Below are positions 7,983 to 16,993 of a stretch of 64,000 bases of DNA, piece after piece (position 1 is the stretch's first letter; each line of letters begins with the position of its first letter). Source of the DNA: Prolixibacteraceae bacterium UBA6162 (GTDB taxonomy: Bacteria; Bacteroidota; Bacteroidia; Bacteroidales; Prolixibacteraceae); assembly GCA_002428215.1 (NCBI GenBank), contig DIUI01000095.1, positions 37,538 to 101,537 of the forward strand, read 5' to 3'. Position numbers and translations under genes: made by a program. The notes beneath the pieces were generated by a model. The model saw only the letters and a program-made list of their open reading frames with translations. It ran no database searches and had not been told where the DNA came from.

Positions 7983-8750
7983 ATGTTACTGGCAATTGAT
8001 ATTGGAAATACCAACATTGTATTTGGAATCAACGACGGGAAACAATGGATTTCCGATTGGCGAATTCAGACCGATGTTTTTAAAACTGCCGATGAGTATG
8101 AGGTTATTTTTCGTTCGCTGCTCCACAGCGAAAATTACGGAAATGGAATCATAGACTCTGCTGTCTTAAGCAGTGTTGTGCCCACACTCGTGCAGCCTTT
8201 CATCGATATGTTGATGAAGTTTCTCAAGTTGTCTCCCATAATTGTTGGCCCCGATATTTACGACAAGCTTCCCATAAAAATACTCAATCCGTATCAGATA
8301 GGTTCCGATTTGGTAGTCAATTCTCTGGCTGCCTATACACGATACGGCGATCATGTTACAGTCATTGATTTTGGCACCGCTCTTACTTTTACTACCATTG
8401 GAAATGATGGTCAGATTCTTGGTGTTGCTATTGCTCCTGGACTTAATACAGCTGTAAACGCCCTGGCAGGAAAAACGGCACAGTTGCCCCGGGTCCACCT
8501 CGTTCCTCCTCCGTCTGTCCTTGGATTAAATACGGTGCATGCTATTCAATCTGGAATTGTACTGGGATATTCAGGATTGGTCGATCATATAATTGGTCTT
8601 ATTGGCAAGGAGTTGGGGCGCCCCGTAACGGTAGTGGCCACGGGTGGACTCAGCCAGATCATGTCGGACCATATTCCTTCTATTCAACATGTTGCTCCGC
8701 TTCTGACACTCGATGGACTGTTTTTGGTAAACCAGTATATAAAGAACTAA
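7983..8750 (+). CDS. coaX: Type III pantothenate kinase
   Basis: A 255-residue CoaX, which phosphorylates pantothenate in the first step of coenzyme A synthesis. Diagnostic pieces are the N-terminal ASKHA phosphate loop LLAIDIGNTNIVFGI, the segment GSDLVVNSLAAY, the FGTALTFT strand, and IAPGLNTAVNALAGKTAQLP. Length is normal. The start is well placed: AAGGAGATAAGG sits just before the ATG, one of the few clear Shine-Dalgarno sequences in this window. It precedes porW in the same orientation with a 134-base gap. Confidence 0.95.
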   Translation: MLLAIDIGNTNIVFGINDGKQWISDWRIQTDVFKTADEYEVIFRSLLHSENYGNGIIDSAVLSSVVPTLVQPFIDMLMKFLKLSPIIVGPDIYDKLPIKILNPYQIGSDLVVNSLAAYTRYGDHVTVIDFGTALTFTTIGNDGQILGVAIAPGLNTAVNALAGKTAQLPRVHLVPPPSVLGLNTVHAIQSGIVLGYSGLVDHIIGLIGKELGRPVTVVATGGLSQIMSDHIPSIQHVAPLLTLDGLFLVNQYIKN

Positions 8751-8884
8751 TATTTTTATGCAAATTCATCCTTTTCAAATACTTCAATCACACCCGTTCT
8801 AGATGGCAGCATAATTTAAGAATCGCAAGGGTTTATCCCTGAACAGAAACAATATTTGTTCACCTTAAGAGTTTAATTCAGTAA

Positions 8885-11800
8885 TTGATTCAATCCTATT
8901 TGAAGCGCTTAACGCTACATATCATACTCTTGGCTTTCATTGCTGCGGGCATTGCCGGATGTTCTACCAGCAAAAACACCCGGGCAACACGTACCTATAA
9001 CAACGTGACTGCCAGGTACAATATCTACTTTAACGGCAAAGAGAGCATCAAAAGTGGATTGCGTCGGATTGACCTGTCGGTTAAGGATGATTTTACCTCA
9101 GTTCTTCCGCTCTACAAGGAGAGTTACCCTGCTGCAGCAAATGTGGCAAAGGCCGACATGAACAATGCGGTTCTAAAGGCGAATAAAGTCATTCAAACCC
9201 GTTCAATCACGGCCAAACCAAAACGACGAAAAATAAGAACACGCAGCTACCAGCAGTTTGCCAGTCGCGAGGAGTTCAATAACTGGATCGACGACAGCTA
9301 TCTGATTATCGGGCAGGCTTATTTTTTTCAGCATAACTTCATATCTGCCATTGAGAACTTTTCACTGATTATCAGAAAATTCCCTGAAGAGGATACAAGA
9401 TTTGACGCAATGGTATGGTTGGCCAGAAGCTATAGCGAAATGGAACGTTTTACAGAATCTGCCGAACTGCTGCTGGCCATGCAAAGCGATCCTAAGTTTC
9501 CCCGAAGACTCAACAAAGAGCTGGGTAAGGCGAATGCAGATTTTTATCTTAAGCAAGGTAACTATTCTGAAGCCATACGCCTTCTAGAGATTACCCTAAA
9601 AAAGAGTTTCTGGAGGAAAGAGAAGGCACGCTTGCAATATATACTTGCGCAGCTTTATCAGCAAACCGGCAATATACCGAGAGCTATCGCTGCATTCGAG
9701 GCTGTCAACCGACTTAATCCACCTTTTGATATGGGGTTCAATGCTCGTATTAATGGTTTTGAATTGATGGCCGAGGCCGGTGATACTGAAAAATTACGGC
9801 GCGATTTGCTCAAAATGTTGCGCGATGAGAAGTTCCTTGAATTCAACGACCAGATATACTATGCTCTTGGCAATCTTGCCTATAAGCAGGGTAATATAAC
9901 CGGGGCCATCGAAAATTACCGCAAATCAGTAGCCGCTTCGGTCGATAATAATTTCCAACAGGCACTGTCATCGGTAACCCTGGCCGATATCTACTTCGAC
10001 GATAAAAACTATCGCGATGCCCGGGCTTATTACGATACCGCCATGACGGTCATCGACAGCAATTATCCGAATTACGCGCAGCTCACGGTTAGGTCCACCG
10101 GACTAAACCGACTGGTCGATAATCTTGAAATGGTTGAGGTGCAGGATAGTCTGCAAAAGTTGGCACGTATGCCTGAAACTGAAAGAAATGCACTCATCGA
10201 TCAGTGGATTGCTGAAGAGCGCCAGCGGGTTCGCGATGCTGAACTATTGGCGAATCAGCAAGGGGCACAAGGCACCTATTCGAGAGCTGATGAATACCGA
10301 ATGGGACTCGGCAGATCTGATCAGGGCGGAGGTTGGTATTTCTATAATCCTCAGACATTATCTTTCGGGAGGTCGATGTTTCAGCAACGCTGGGGAAGGC
10401 GACGCCTTGAAGATGACTGGAGAAGACAAAACAAGAGCTTGTCGGGTTTTGGCGAAATCGATGAATTTGCCGAATTGGTTGATTCAACTCTTTTGGTATC
10501 GAGAGAGACCGATCCAATGAAGCGTGATTATTATACCCAGGACCTTCCGCTTACCGATTCTCTTATGGTGATTTCTCATCACAAAATACGAGATGCGCTA
10601 TACAATGCTGGGAAGATCTTTAAATCCGATTTCAACGACTATCCCCGTTCCGCTGAATCGTTCGAAGAGCTCAATAAGCGATATCCCGAGAATATTTACC
10701 TACTCTCGGCTTATTTCGATTTGTACGATTTGAACGAGTTAATGGGCAATAGCAGCAGAGCAGCCTATTTCCGCAGTCTGATTATTGATCGCTATCCTGA
10801 TAGCCGCTATGCAAGATATCTGCTGAATCCCAATTTCTTCGCCGAATTGCAATTGCAGCAGGATAGTCTTAACCGACTTTATCAAACCGCCTTCCGGGCT
10901 TATAAGTCTGGTTTGTATGGGAATGTTGTAGAATATACCACACAAATGAAGCAACTTGAGCCCGATAGCATTACTCGGTCTAAAATCGATTTTATTGAAT
11001 CAGTGGCAGTAGGAGCAACCTCAAATCTTACAGAGTTTGAGAGGAGGTTGCAGGGTTATATCGCTGCCTATCCAAATGCTGAGCCTGCTCCATTGGCAAA
11101 GGAGATTCTAACCCTAATTCAGGACAGTACGCTAACTGATTATCAAAGATTGGTTGATTTGGGCTATCTCCACGATACCATTCTTAATGAAGAGCTGCTT
11201 ACCGCTTCAAATCCCGAGTTGGATGAGTTTGGCGGAAAATATAGTTATGACGAGGAGCTGGTTCACTATTTTGTACTCTCTTTTCCGCAAAATGCCGAGG
11301 TGAACGTCAATCGGCTGAAATTTGATCTTGCCAATTACAACCTCGATCACTATACCCGGTACGATTTTGATGTCGATGTTGAAAATTTGGATGCGTCCAC
11401 CTCCCTTCTGGTAATCAGGTCGCTTGGGAATAAGGAGCAGGCCTTAATCTATTTCCGTGCCATTATTCGAAATGCACCTGCCTTTGCAACTTTGCGCGGG
11501 ATCGACTACTATAATTTTGTGGTGTCTTCTACCAATTACAGGCAAATTACAGCCGACAAGTCTATTTCCGAATATCTTCGGTTTTTTCTCCGCAATTACA
11601 GCCGGTTTATCGGACCCGATTTTAGCGACGATGAATTAGAAGTATCCCCCGAAGAGTTGATGGCCAGAGCCGAACGGGAGGATGAACTTTTGGGCGAGCA
11701 GGGAAGATATGTTTCGGTCGATTTGCCAGTGGTCGAATCACTCTATAGTATGGCAATCGATACAACTCAGAATTTTGTGGTGGCTGTGATGGATAGCAGA

Positions 11801-12568
11801 CTTTCTCTGCGCACACTGCTTAATCAGTTGGCAGAATTTAACCGGTCGGAATTTCGTCTTTGGAATCTTGCCGTCCAGATCAGACAGGCGGGAGATTTTC
11901 AATTTGTAGTGGTGCGGGGACTACCCGGCTACAACGAAAGCATGTCGTATTTCAGACGAGCTATCCTGGAACGAACGCTTTATGCCTCCTTAGGCCAGAC
12001 TTCATATAGGAACTTCCTGATTACCGACAGAAACCTCGATCGTTTGATTGAAAATCTCTCCGTTGATGGTTATATGGAATTCTTCCGCAGCAGCTATTTG
12101 CAGCGTACTTCAGCTACGCCTTCTGTTGCTCCTGCGGCCCAGCCGGGTGCCTCTGTGGCACCCCCTCTGTTGAGTGAAGAGCCACCAATATCTGGGCCCT
12201 ACCTGTCAGAAACTTCAGGTGAACAGTTATTTGTAATGGTGGTGCCCTCTGAGGGTTTCGACCGGGAGCTGCTTATTCGAAACATAGTTCAATTTAATAC
12301 CCGTGAATTTGCATCCATCCCTCTGACTGCGGAGGTGATGATCCTCGACGATTTCAGAGTCCTGGTCAATATTGGCAAGCTCACCGACAAAACCCTGGCC
12401 AGAAGCTACCTGCAGCAGCTTGTTGGCCGAAGGGATCTTTTTTCTCCTTTAGGAAATCTTGACTACCGCAACTTTATAATAACTCCTGATAATCTTGGCA
12501 TCTTTATTGACCGCAAGAATATATCGGAATACATGGAGTTTTACCGCAGGGAATATCTAGGTCAGTAA
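8885..12568 (+). CDS. porW: T9SS-associated TPR lipoprotein PorW/SprE
   Basis: A 1227-residue lipoprotein with Cys26 (AAGIAGC). The segment TRTYNNVTARYNIYFNGKES is typical of the start of SprE/PorW proteins, which are needed for type IX secretion and gliding and are proposed to connect the GldK/N ring with the outer-membrane translocon. Tetratricopeptide-like helical repeats occupy about residues 130-400. The C-terminal third has three tandem modules of about 113 residues (roughly 793-905, 962-1076, 1112-1227), each ending in a YxxF..S..Y[LM].F-type segment such as ISEYMEFYRREY. The start is TTG: a stop codon immediately precedes it and the signal peptide would be lost from any in-frame ATG. 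porX follows. Confidence 0.85.
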   Translation: MIQSYLKRLTLHIILLAFIAAGIAGCSTSKNTRATRTYNNVTARYNIYFNGKESIKSGLRRIDLSVKDDFTSVLPLYKESYPAAANVAKADMNNAVLKANKVIQTRSITAKPKRRKIRTRSYQQFASREEFNNWIDDSYLIIGQAYFFQHNFISAIENFSLIIRKFPEEDTRFDAMVWLARSYSEMERFTESAELLLAMQSDPKFPRRLNKELGKANADFYLKQGNYSEAIRLLEITLKKSFWRKEKARLQYILAQLYQQTGNIPRAIAAFEAVNRLNPPFDMGFNARINGFELMAEAGDTEKLRRDLLKMLRDEKFLEFNDQIYYALGNLAYKQGNITGAIENYRKSVAASVDNNFQQALSSVTLADIYFDDKNYRDARAYYDTAMTVIDSNYPNYAQLTVRSTGLNRLVDNLEMVEVQDSLQKLARMPETERNALIDQWIAEERQRVRDAELLANQQGAQGTYSRADEYRMGLGRSDQGGGWYFYNPQTLSFGRSMFQQRWGRRRLEDDWRRQNKSLSGFGEIDEFAELVDSTLLVSRETDPMKRDYYTQDLPLTDSLMVISHHKIRDALYNAGKIFKSDFNDYPRSAESFEELNKRYPENIYLLSAYFDLYDLNELMGNSSRAAYFRSLIIDRYPDSRYARYLLNPNFFAELQLQQDSLNRLYQTAFRAYKSGLYGNVVEYTTQMKQLEPDSITRSKIDFIESVAVGATSNLTEFERRLQGYIAAYPNAEPAPLAKEILTLIQDSTLTDYQRLVDLGYLHDTILNEELLTASNPELDEFGGKYSYDEELVHYFVLSFPQNAEVNVNRLKFDLANYNLDHYTRYDFDVDVENLDASTSLLVIRSLGNKEQALIYFRAIIRNAPAFATLRGIDYYNFVVSSTNYRQITADKSISEYLRFFLRNYSRFIGPDFSDDELEVSPEELMARAEREDELLGEQGRYVSVDLPVVESLYSMAIDTTQNFVVAVMDSRLSLRTLLNQLAEFNRSEFRLWNLAVQIRQAGDFQFVVVRGLPGYNESMSYFRRAILERTLYASLGQTSYRNFLITDRNLDRLIENLSVDGYMEFFRSSYLQRTSATPSVAPAAQPGASVAPPLLSEEPPISGPYLSETSGEQLFVMVVPSEGFDRELLIRNIVQFNTREFASIPLTAEVMILDDFRVLVNIGKLTDKTLARSYLQQLVGRRDLFSPLGNLDYRNFIITPDNLGIFIDRKNISEYMEFYRREYLGQ

Positions 12569-12636
12569 AAAGCCTTAAAATAATACAACCATTTACCCAT
12601 TGTTGCTCCCCTAACTCTATCAAATGAAAAGAGGTC

Positions 12637-14193
12637 ATGCGAAAAATTAAGATACTCTGGGTCGATGATGAAATCGATTTGCTTAAACCCCATATTCTTT
12701 TTCTGGGAGAAAAGGGCTACGAAGTGTCAACGGCCAATAATGGAACAGATGCACTTGAAATGGTTGGGCAGGATTTTTTTGATATTATCTTCCTCGATGA
12801 GAATATGCCGGGATTAAGCGGCCTCGAAACCTTAAATCTGATTAAGGCTAAGAGTCCTAATATTCCGGTGGTTATGATTACCAAAAGCGAAGAGGAAAAT
12901 ATCATGGATGAGGCTGTTGGAGCAAAGATTGCCGATTACCTTATTAAGCCAGTCAATCCAAAGCAGATATTGCTTACCCTGAAGAAAAACGTTGAGGTTA
13001 AGCGGCTTATTACCCAGCAAACCACTACCGCATATCAGTCTGTATTTTCTCAGATTGGGATGCAGCTTAACAACCGCCTTAGTTCTGATGAATGGATTGA
13101 GATATACCGGAAGCTGGTGTTTTGGGAACTTGAACTGGGTCTCTCCGGAGATTCAGCTATGGATGATGTGTTAATCCATCAGAAGAGTGAGGCTAACGCT
13201 GCCTTCTTCAGGTTCGTTAGGGAAAACTATGCTGCCTGGTTCAGTAATTCGGCAGTGAACAGACCTCTGCTATCGACAGATGTTTTCAGGCACAAGGTTT
13301 TTCCGCTGCTGAACGATGGCCGCAGGGTTTTTGTCCTGATTATAGACAATCTTCGATACGACCAGTGGAGGCAAATGAGCAAGGTAATCAGCGAATACTA
13401 TAATACAGAAGAAGAGGAGTTATACTACAGCATTCTGCCTACTGCTACTATGTACGCCAGAAACAGCATGTTTGCCGGGTTGATGCCTTCTGAAATACAA
13501 AAGATCTATCCGGAGCTTTGGGAGGACGACGACAATGAAGGCCATAAGAATATGAACGAAGAAGAGCTGCTACGTCGGCAGATGCTCAGGTTGGGCAGAA
13601 AAGAGAAACTCTACTTCGATAAGCTCTCCAACTTCAAATCGGAGCGCAAGCTGACCGAAACCATCAGGGGAATTCGAGAAAGTGAGCTTTCGGTGGTGGT
13701 TTTCAATTTTGTGGATATGATTTCGCATGCACGTACAGAAATGGATATGATCAGGGAACTTGCTTCAGACGAAAAGGCATATCGTTCGCTTACAATGAGT
13801 TGGTTTAACCATTCATCTCTGCTTGATCTATTAATCGCTGTTGCTGCCAACGATATGAAACTGGTGGTTACCACCGACCATGGTACCATAAGGGTTAACA
13901 ACCCTGTTAAGGTGATTGGCGATCGCGAAACAAATACCAATTTGCGTTATAAACTGGGGCGTAATCTGAACTACAAATCAAAACAAGTATTCGAAGTTAC
14001 CCAGCCTAAGGAGGTGTTTCTGCCTATTCGCAATATGAGCACCAGCTATATATTTGCGCAATCTTCCGATTTCTTTGTGTATCCCAACAACTACAGTCAC
14101 TATGCTGGTTATTACAACAACACTTTTCAGCACGGTGGTATCTCTATGGAGGAGATGATTGTGCCAGTGGTTACGCTGGTCCCTAAAAAGTAA
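12637..14193 (+). CDS. porX: T9SS regulator PorX (response regulator with PglZ domain)
   Basis: A 518-residue PorX homologue. Residues 1-120 are a receiver domain with phospho-acceptor Asp54 (FLDENMP), Thr82 and Lys104 (YLIKPV). The C-terminal part is a PglZ/alkaline-phosphatase-superfamily domain with metal-binding motifs FVLIIDNLRYDQW, VVTTDHGTI and QHGGISMEEM. PorX proteins control T9SS genes with the kinase PorY and sigma factor SigP, and also contact PorL; the effector domain acts as a metal-dependent phosphodiesterase. No DNA-binding domain is seen. It lies 68 bases after porW, with no kinase gene nearby. Confidence 0.92.
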   Translation: MRKIKILWVDDEIDLLKPHILFLGEKGYEVSTANNGTDALEMVGQDFFDIIFLDENMPGLSGLETLNLIKAKSPNIPVVMITKSEEENIMDEAVGAKIADYLIKPVNPKQILLTLKKNVEVKRLITQQTTTAYQSVFSQIGMQLNNRLSSDEWIEIYRKLVFWELELGLSGDSAMDDVLIHQKSEANAAFFRFVRENYAAWFSNSAVNRPLLSTDVFRHKVFPLLNDGRRVFVLIIDNLRYDQWRQMSKVISEYYNTEEEELYYSILPTATMYARNSMFAGLMPSEIQKIYPELWEDDDNEGHKNMNEEELLRRQMLRLGRKEKLYFDKLSNFKSERKLTETIRGIRESELSVVVFNFVDMISHARTEMDMIRELASDEKAYRSLTMSWFNHSSLLDLLIAVAANDMKLVVTTDHGTIRVNNPVKVIGDRETNTNLRYKLGRNLNYKSKQVFEVTQPKEVFLPIRNMSTSYIFAQSSDFFVYPNNYSHYAGYYNNTFQHGGISMEEMIVPVVTLVPKK

Positions 14194-14222
14194 GAACCTT
14201 TTCGGTTAATGTATATGAAAAT

Positions 14223-14972
14223 TTATTTGTTCTTCATCTGCGCGTAAAGCTTGTTGGCAAAGATGAAGTCGTTAAGGACTTTGTTGCCAGACTCTAAAAT
14301 ATTGAGTCTGGAGCCTTCCCAGCATTTCTCTCCTTTATGGATAAAAAGTACCGTGTCGCCAATCTCAATAACTGAATTCATATCGTGGGTATTGATAATG
14401 GTGGTCATCTGAAACTCTACAGTGAGATCCCGGATCAGATTGTCGATTCTTGTGGCAGTTTCAGGATCAAGTCCCGAGTTGGGTTCGTCGCAAAACAGAT
14501 ACTTCGGATTGAGCGCAATGGCTCGTGCGATAGCAACCCGTTTCTGCATTCCTCCACTAATTTCTGATGGAAAAAGATGGTTCGACTGCGAAATTCCAAC
14601 ATGGTCAAGGCAAAAATCTACCCGTGTCAGTTTCTCACGGGGCGACATTACCGTGAACATGTCGAGAGGGAAACGCACATTTTCTTCAACCGTTAATGAA
14701 TCAAACAAGGCCCCTCCCTGAAAAACCATGCCCAGTTCCCGCCTAAGTAGTTTGCGTTCTCGTTCCCGCATAACTGTAAACTCGCGGTCGTGATAACGTA
14801 TGCTTCCTTCATCCACATCGTAGAGTCCGAGAATGGATTTAAGCAATACCGTTTTACCCGAACCACTGCGGCCAATAATCAGGTTCGTTTTACCACTTTC
14901 AAAAGTATTCGAGATGTTGTTCAGCACCTTAGTGCCGTCGAACGATTTGCTGATGTTTTTTATTTCAATCAT
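14223..14972 (-). CDS. mlaF: MlaF-type ABC transporter ATP-binding protein
   Basis: A 249-residue ATPase with Walker A GRSGSGKTVLLK, signature SGGMQKRVAIARAIA and Walker B YLFCDEPNSGLDP. The GLDP ending and pairing with an MlaE permease place it in the Mla/TGD family, which moves phospholipids between the two membranes of the envelope. Its ATG overlaps the upstream mlaE stop codon by four bases (ATGA), so the two are translationally coupled. No MlaD-type binding-protein gene follows. Confidence 0.9.
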   Translation of the reverse strand: MIEIKNISKSFDGTKVLNNISNTFESGKTNLIIGRSGSGKTVLLKSILGLYDVDEGSIRYHDREFTVMRERERKLLRRELGMVFQGGALFDSLTVEENVRFPLDMFTVMSPREKLTRVDFCLDHVGISQSNHLFPSEISGGMQKRVAIARAIALNPKYLFCDEPNSGLDPETATRIDNLIRDLTVEFQMTTIINTHDMNSVIEIGDTVLFIHKGEKCWEGSRLNILESGNKVLNDFIFANKLYAQMKNK

Positions 14973-15709
14973 GTTAACAACAGCTGGGTGAGAATTAGGT
15001 CAAACAACAATATCAGGATATTGGTATTAACTACTGCCCGGGTGCTTGCTTTTCCAACTTCCAGTGCCCCCCCCTGCACATAATAACCAAAATAGGCGGG
15101 AACAGAAGCAATAAGAAATCCAAAAAACAGCGATTTTATCAGCGTGAAAGTTACATAGTAGGGCACAAAAAAATAGCGTATTCCATCGATATATTCGGCA
15201 GCAGTAACCACTCCGGCTGCTGGCCCTACGATTAAACCGCCAAGCAGACCAAAGAAAATGCTCATTATAACCAATAATGGCATAATCAGCACCACGGCAA
15301 CAATCTTTGGCAGGATGAGATACCCAACAGAATTTACCCCCATAATTTCGAGCGAATCGATTTGTTCTGTAACCCTCATTGAGCCAATTTCAGAGGTAAT
15401 GTTCGAACCTATCTTCCCGGCGAGTATAAGCCCCATTATAGTGGATGAGAATTCCAAAATCAGTGTGTCACGAGTTCCCAGTCCAATAAGTGTTTTTGGA
15501 TAGAGTGGGTTCATTAAATTGTAGGCCAGCTGAATGGTAAGAATACCCCCTATAAAAAGGGAAATCATTACTACAATGCCCAGGGAGTTGATCCCCAGTG
15601 AGTCGATTTCATTCATCAGTTGCCGAAAATACATTTTGTGCTTTTCCGGCCTGAGGAACACTTTTCCCAACATCGAAAAATAGCGACCTATATGAAACAG
15701 TAGCTTCAT
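14969..15709 (-). CDS. mlaE: MlaE-family phospholipid transporter permease
   Basis: A 246-residue inner-membrane protein with several hydrophobic helices and the family segment KIGSNITSEIGSMRVTEQID, followed by LEIMGVNSVGYLILPK. Together with MlaF it forms the ATP-driven core of a phospholipid transporter. It is the first gene of the pair. The upstream gap shared with manC holds an imperfect inverted repeat (15746-15781) but no exact -7 element on this strand. Confidence 0.92.
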   Translation of the reverse strand: MKLLFHIGRYFSMLGKVFLRPEKHKMYFRQLMNEIDSLGINSLGIVVMISLFIGGILTIQLAYNLMNPLYPKTLIGLGTRDTLILEFSSTIMGLILAGKIGSNITSEIGSMRVTEQIDSLEIMGVNSVGYLILPKIVAVVLIMPLLVIMSIFFGLLGGLIVGPAAGVVTAAEYIDGIRYFFVPYYVTFTLIKSLFFGFLIASVPAYFGYYVQGGALEVGKASTRAVVNTNILILLFDLILTQLLLT

Positions 15710-15858
15710 CTTCAGAATCAGTGTTTTAATGGAGCGATTTGTTCAGTCTCTGAGGCAGATTCTTTGTTATTAATCTGAGACTAAATTACAACATATATTC
15801 AAGAACCGGCATTACTTTATAGCCGAAATGGCCCGGTCCTTGTTTCGGGATATTTAGA

Positions 15859-15866
15859 TATATTTG
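15859..15866 (+). promoter_or_regulatory. -7 element TATATTTG for manC
   Basis: Exact TAnnTTTG match 22 bases before the ATG. A partial -33 box (CTTG at 15839-15842) lies 16 bases upstream. Confidence 0.5.
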
Positions 15867-15888
15867 AAGCAATGATTAACCGACTGAA

Positions 15889-16977
15889 ATGAGCAACAAC
15901 TATTGTATTATAATGGCAGGTGGCATTGGAGCCCGGTTTTGGCCCATGAGCCGTAAGGATATGCCCAAGCAGTTTTTGGATATACTTGGAACAGGCAGGT
16001 CGCTTTTACAGCAGGCTTTCGATCGGTTTTCAAAAATTGTTCCTGTCGGGAATATTTATGTAGTAACGAGTGTCGATTATATTGACATGGTGCTGGAGCA
16101 GCTTCCCGCACTCTCCCCCGAACAGATCCTGGGCGAGCCGTTGCGTCGGAATACTGCTCCATGTATTGCTTATGCTGCCTATAAGATTAAAACTATAAAC
16201 CCCAATGCCAATTTAATTGTTGCCCCTTCCGACCACTTGATTTTGAAGGAAGAGGAGTTTCTAAGACAAATTGCTTTCGGACTAGATTTTGTTTCGAACA
16301 ACCGGGCTCTGCTTACGTTGGGAATACACCCAAGTCGCCCTGAAACCGGATATGGATATATTCAAGTGGGCGATAAAGCCGAATATAAGTCGCTTGACAA
16401 TCTTCACTATGTTAAAACTTTTACCGAGAAGCCGAATGCTCAGATGGCAAAAGTATTTGTTGATAGTGGTGAATTTTTCTGGAATTCTGGAATTTTTCTT
16501 TGGTCACTACCAACTATTTTACGCGCTTTTAATGCCCATCTTCACGAAGTTGCCACACTTTTTGCGCAAGGAGAGAGACTATACAATACCCCTAATGAAA
16601 AGGCATTCATCAATAAGATCTATTCCGAATGTATGGGAATTTCCATTGACTATGGCATTATGGAAAAGTCGGACAATGTCTTTGTCTTAACAGCCGATTT
16701 TGGCTGGAGCGATTTGGGGACATGGGGTTCACTTTACGAAAACAAGGAGAAAGATGACTCCGGCAATGTTGTTACGGGAGGCAATGTTTTGATGTACGAC
16801 AACAAAAACTGCATAGTAAACATGCCGGATGGAAAGATCGCCGTATTGCAGGGTCTCGAAGGTTATATTGTTGTTGAGTCGAACAATACACTACTTATTT
16901 GCCGAAGGGACGACGAGCAGCAAATCAGACAATTTGTGAATGATGTTCAGCTGCGTAACGGCCCCGAATATGTTTAG
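15889..16977 (+). CDS. manC: Mannose-1-phosphate guanylyltransferase
   Basis: A 362-residue GDP-mannose pyrophosphorylase, making GDP-mannose from mannose-1-phosphate and GTP. The nucleotide-binding signature reads IIMAGGIGARFWPMSRKDMP, followed by PKQFL. The PSDHLIL and FTEKP motifs are also present. Length corresponds to the single-domain form without a fused phosphomannose isomerase. It probably supplies surface glycans together with the neighbouring galE and rfbB genes, from which it is transcribed convergently. Its stop lies 16 bases from the amidase stop. Confidence 0.93.
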   Translation: MSNNYCIIMAGGIGARFWPMSRKDMPKQFLDILGTGRSLLQQAFDRFSKIVPVGNIYVVTSVDYIDMVLEQLPALSPEQILGEPLRRNTAPCIAYAAYKIKTINPNANLIVAPSDHLILKEEEFLRQIAFGLDFVSNNRALLTLGIHPSRPETGYGYIQVGDKAEYKSLDNLHYVKTFTEKPNAQMAKVFVDSGEFFWNSGIFLWSLPTILRAFNAHLHEVATLFAQGERLYNTPNEKAFINKIYSECMGISIDYGIMEKSDNVFVLTADFGWSDLGTWGSLYENKEKDDSGNVVTGGNVLMYDNKNCIVNMPDGKIAVLQGLEGYIVVESNNTLLICRRDDEQQIRQFVNDVQLRNGPEYV

Positions 16978-16993
16978 CAGATAATGTTATTTT

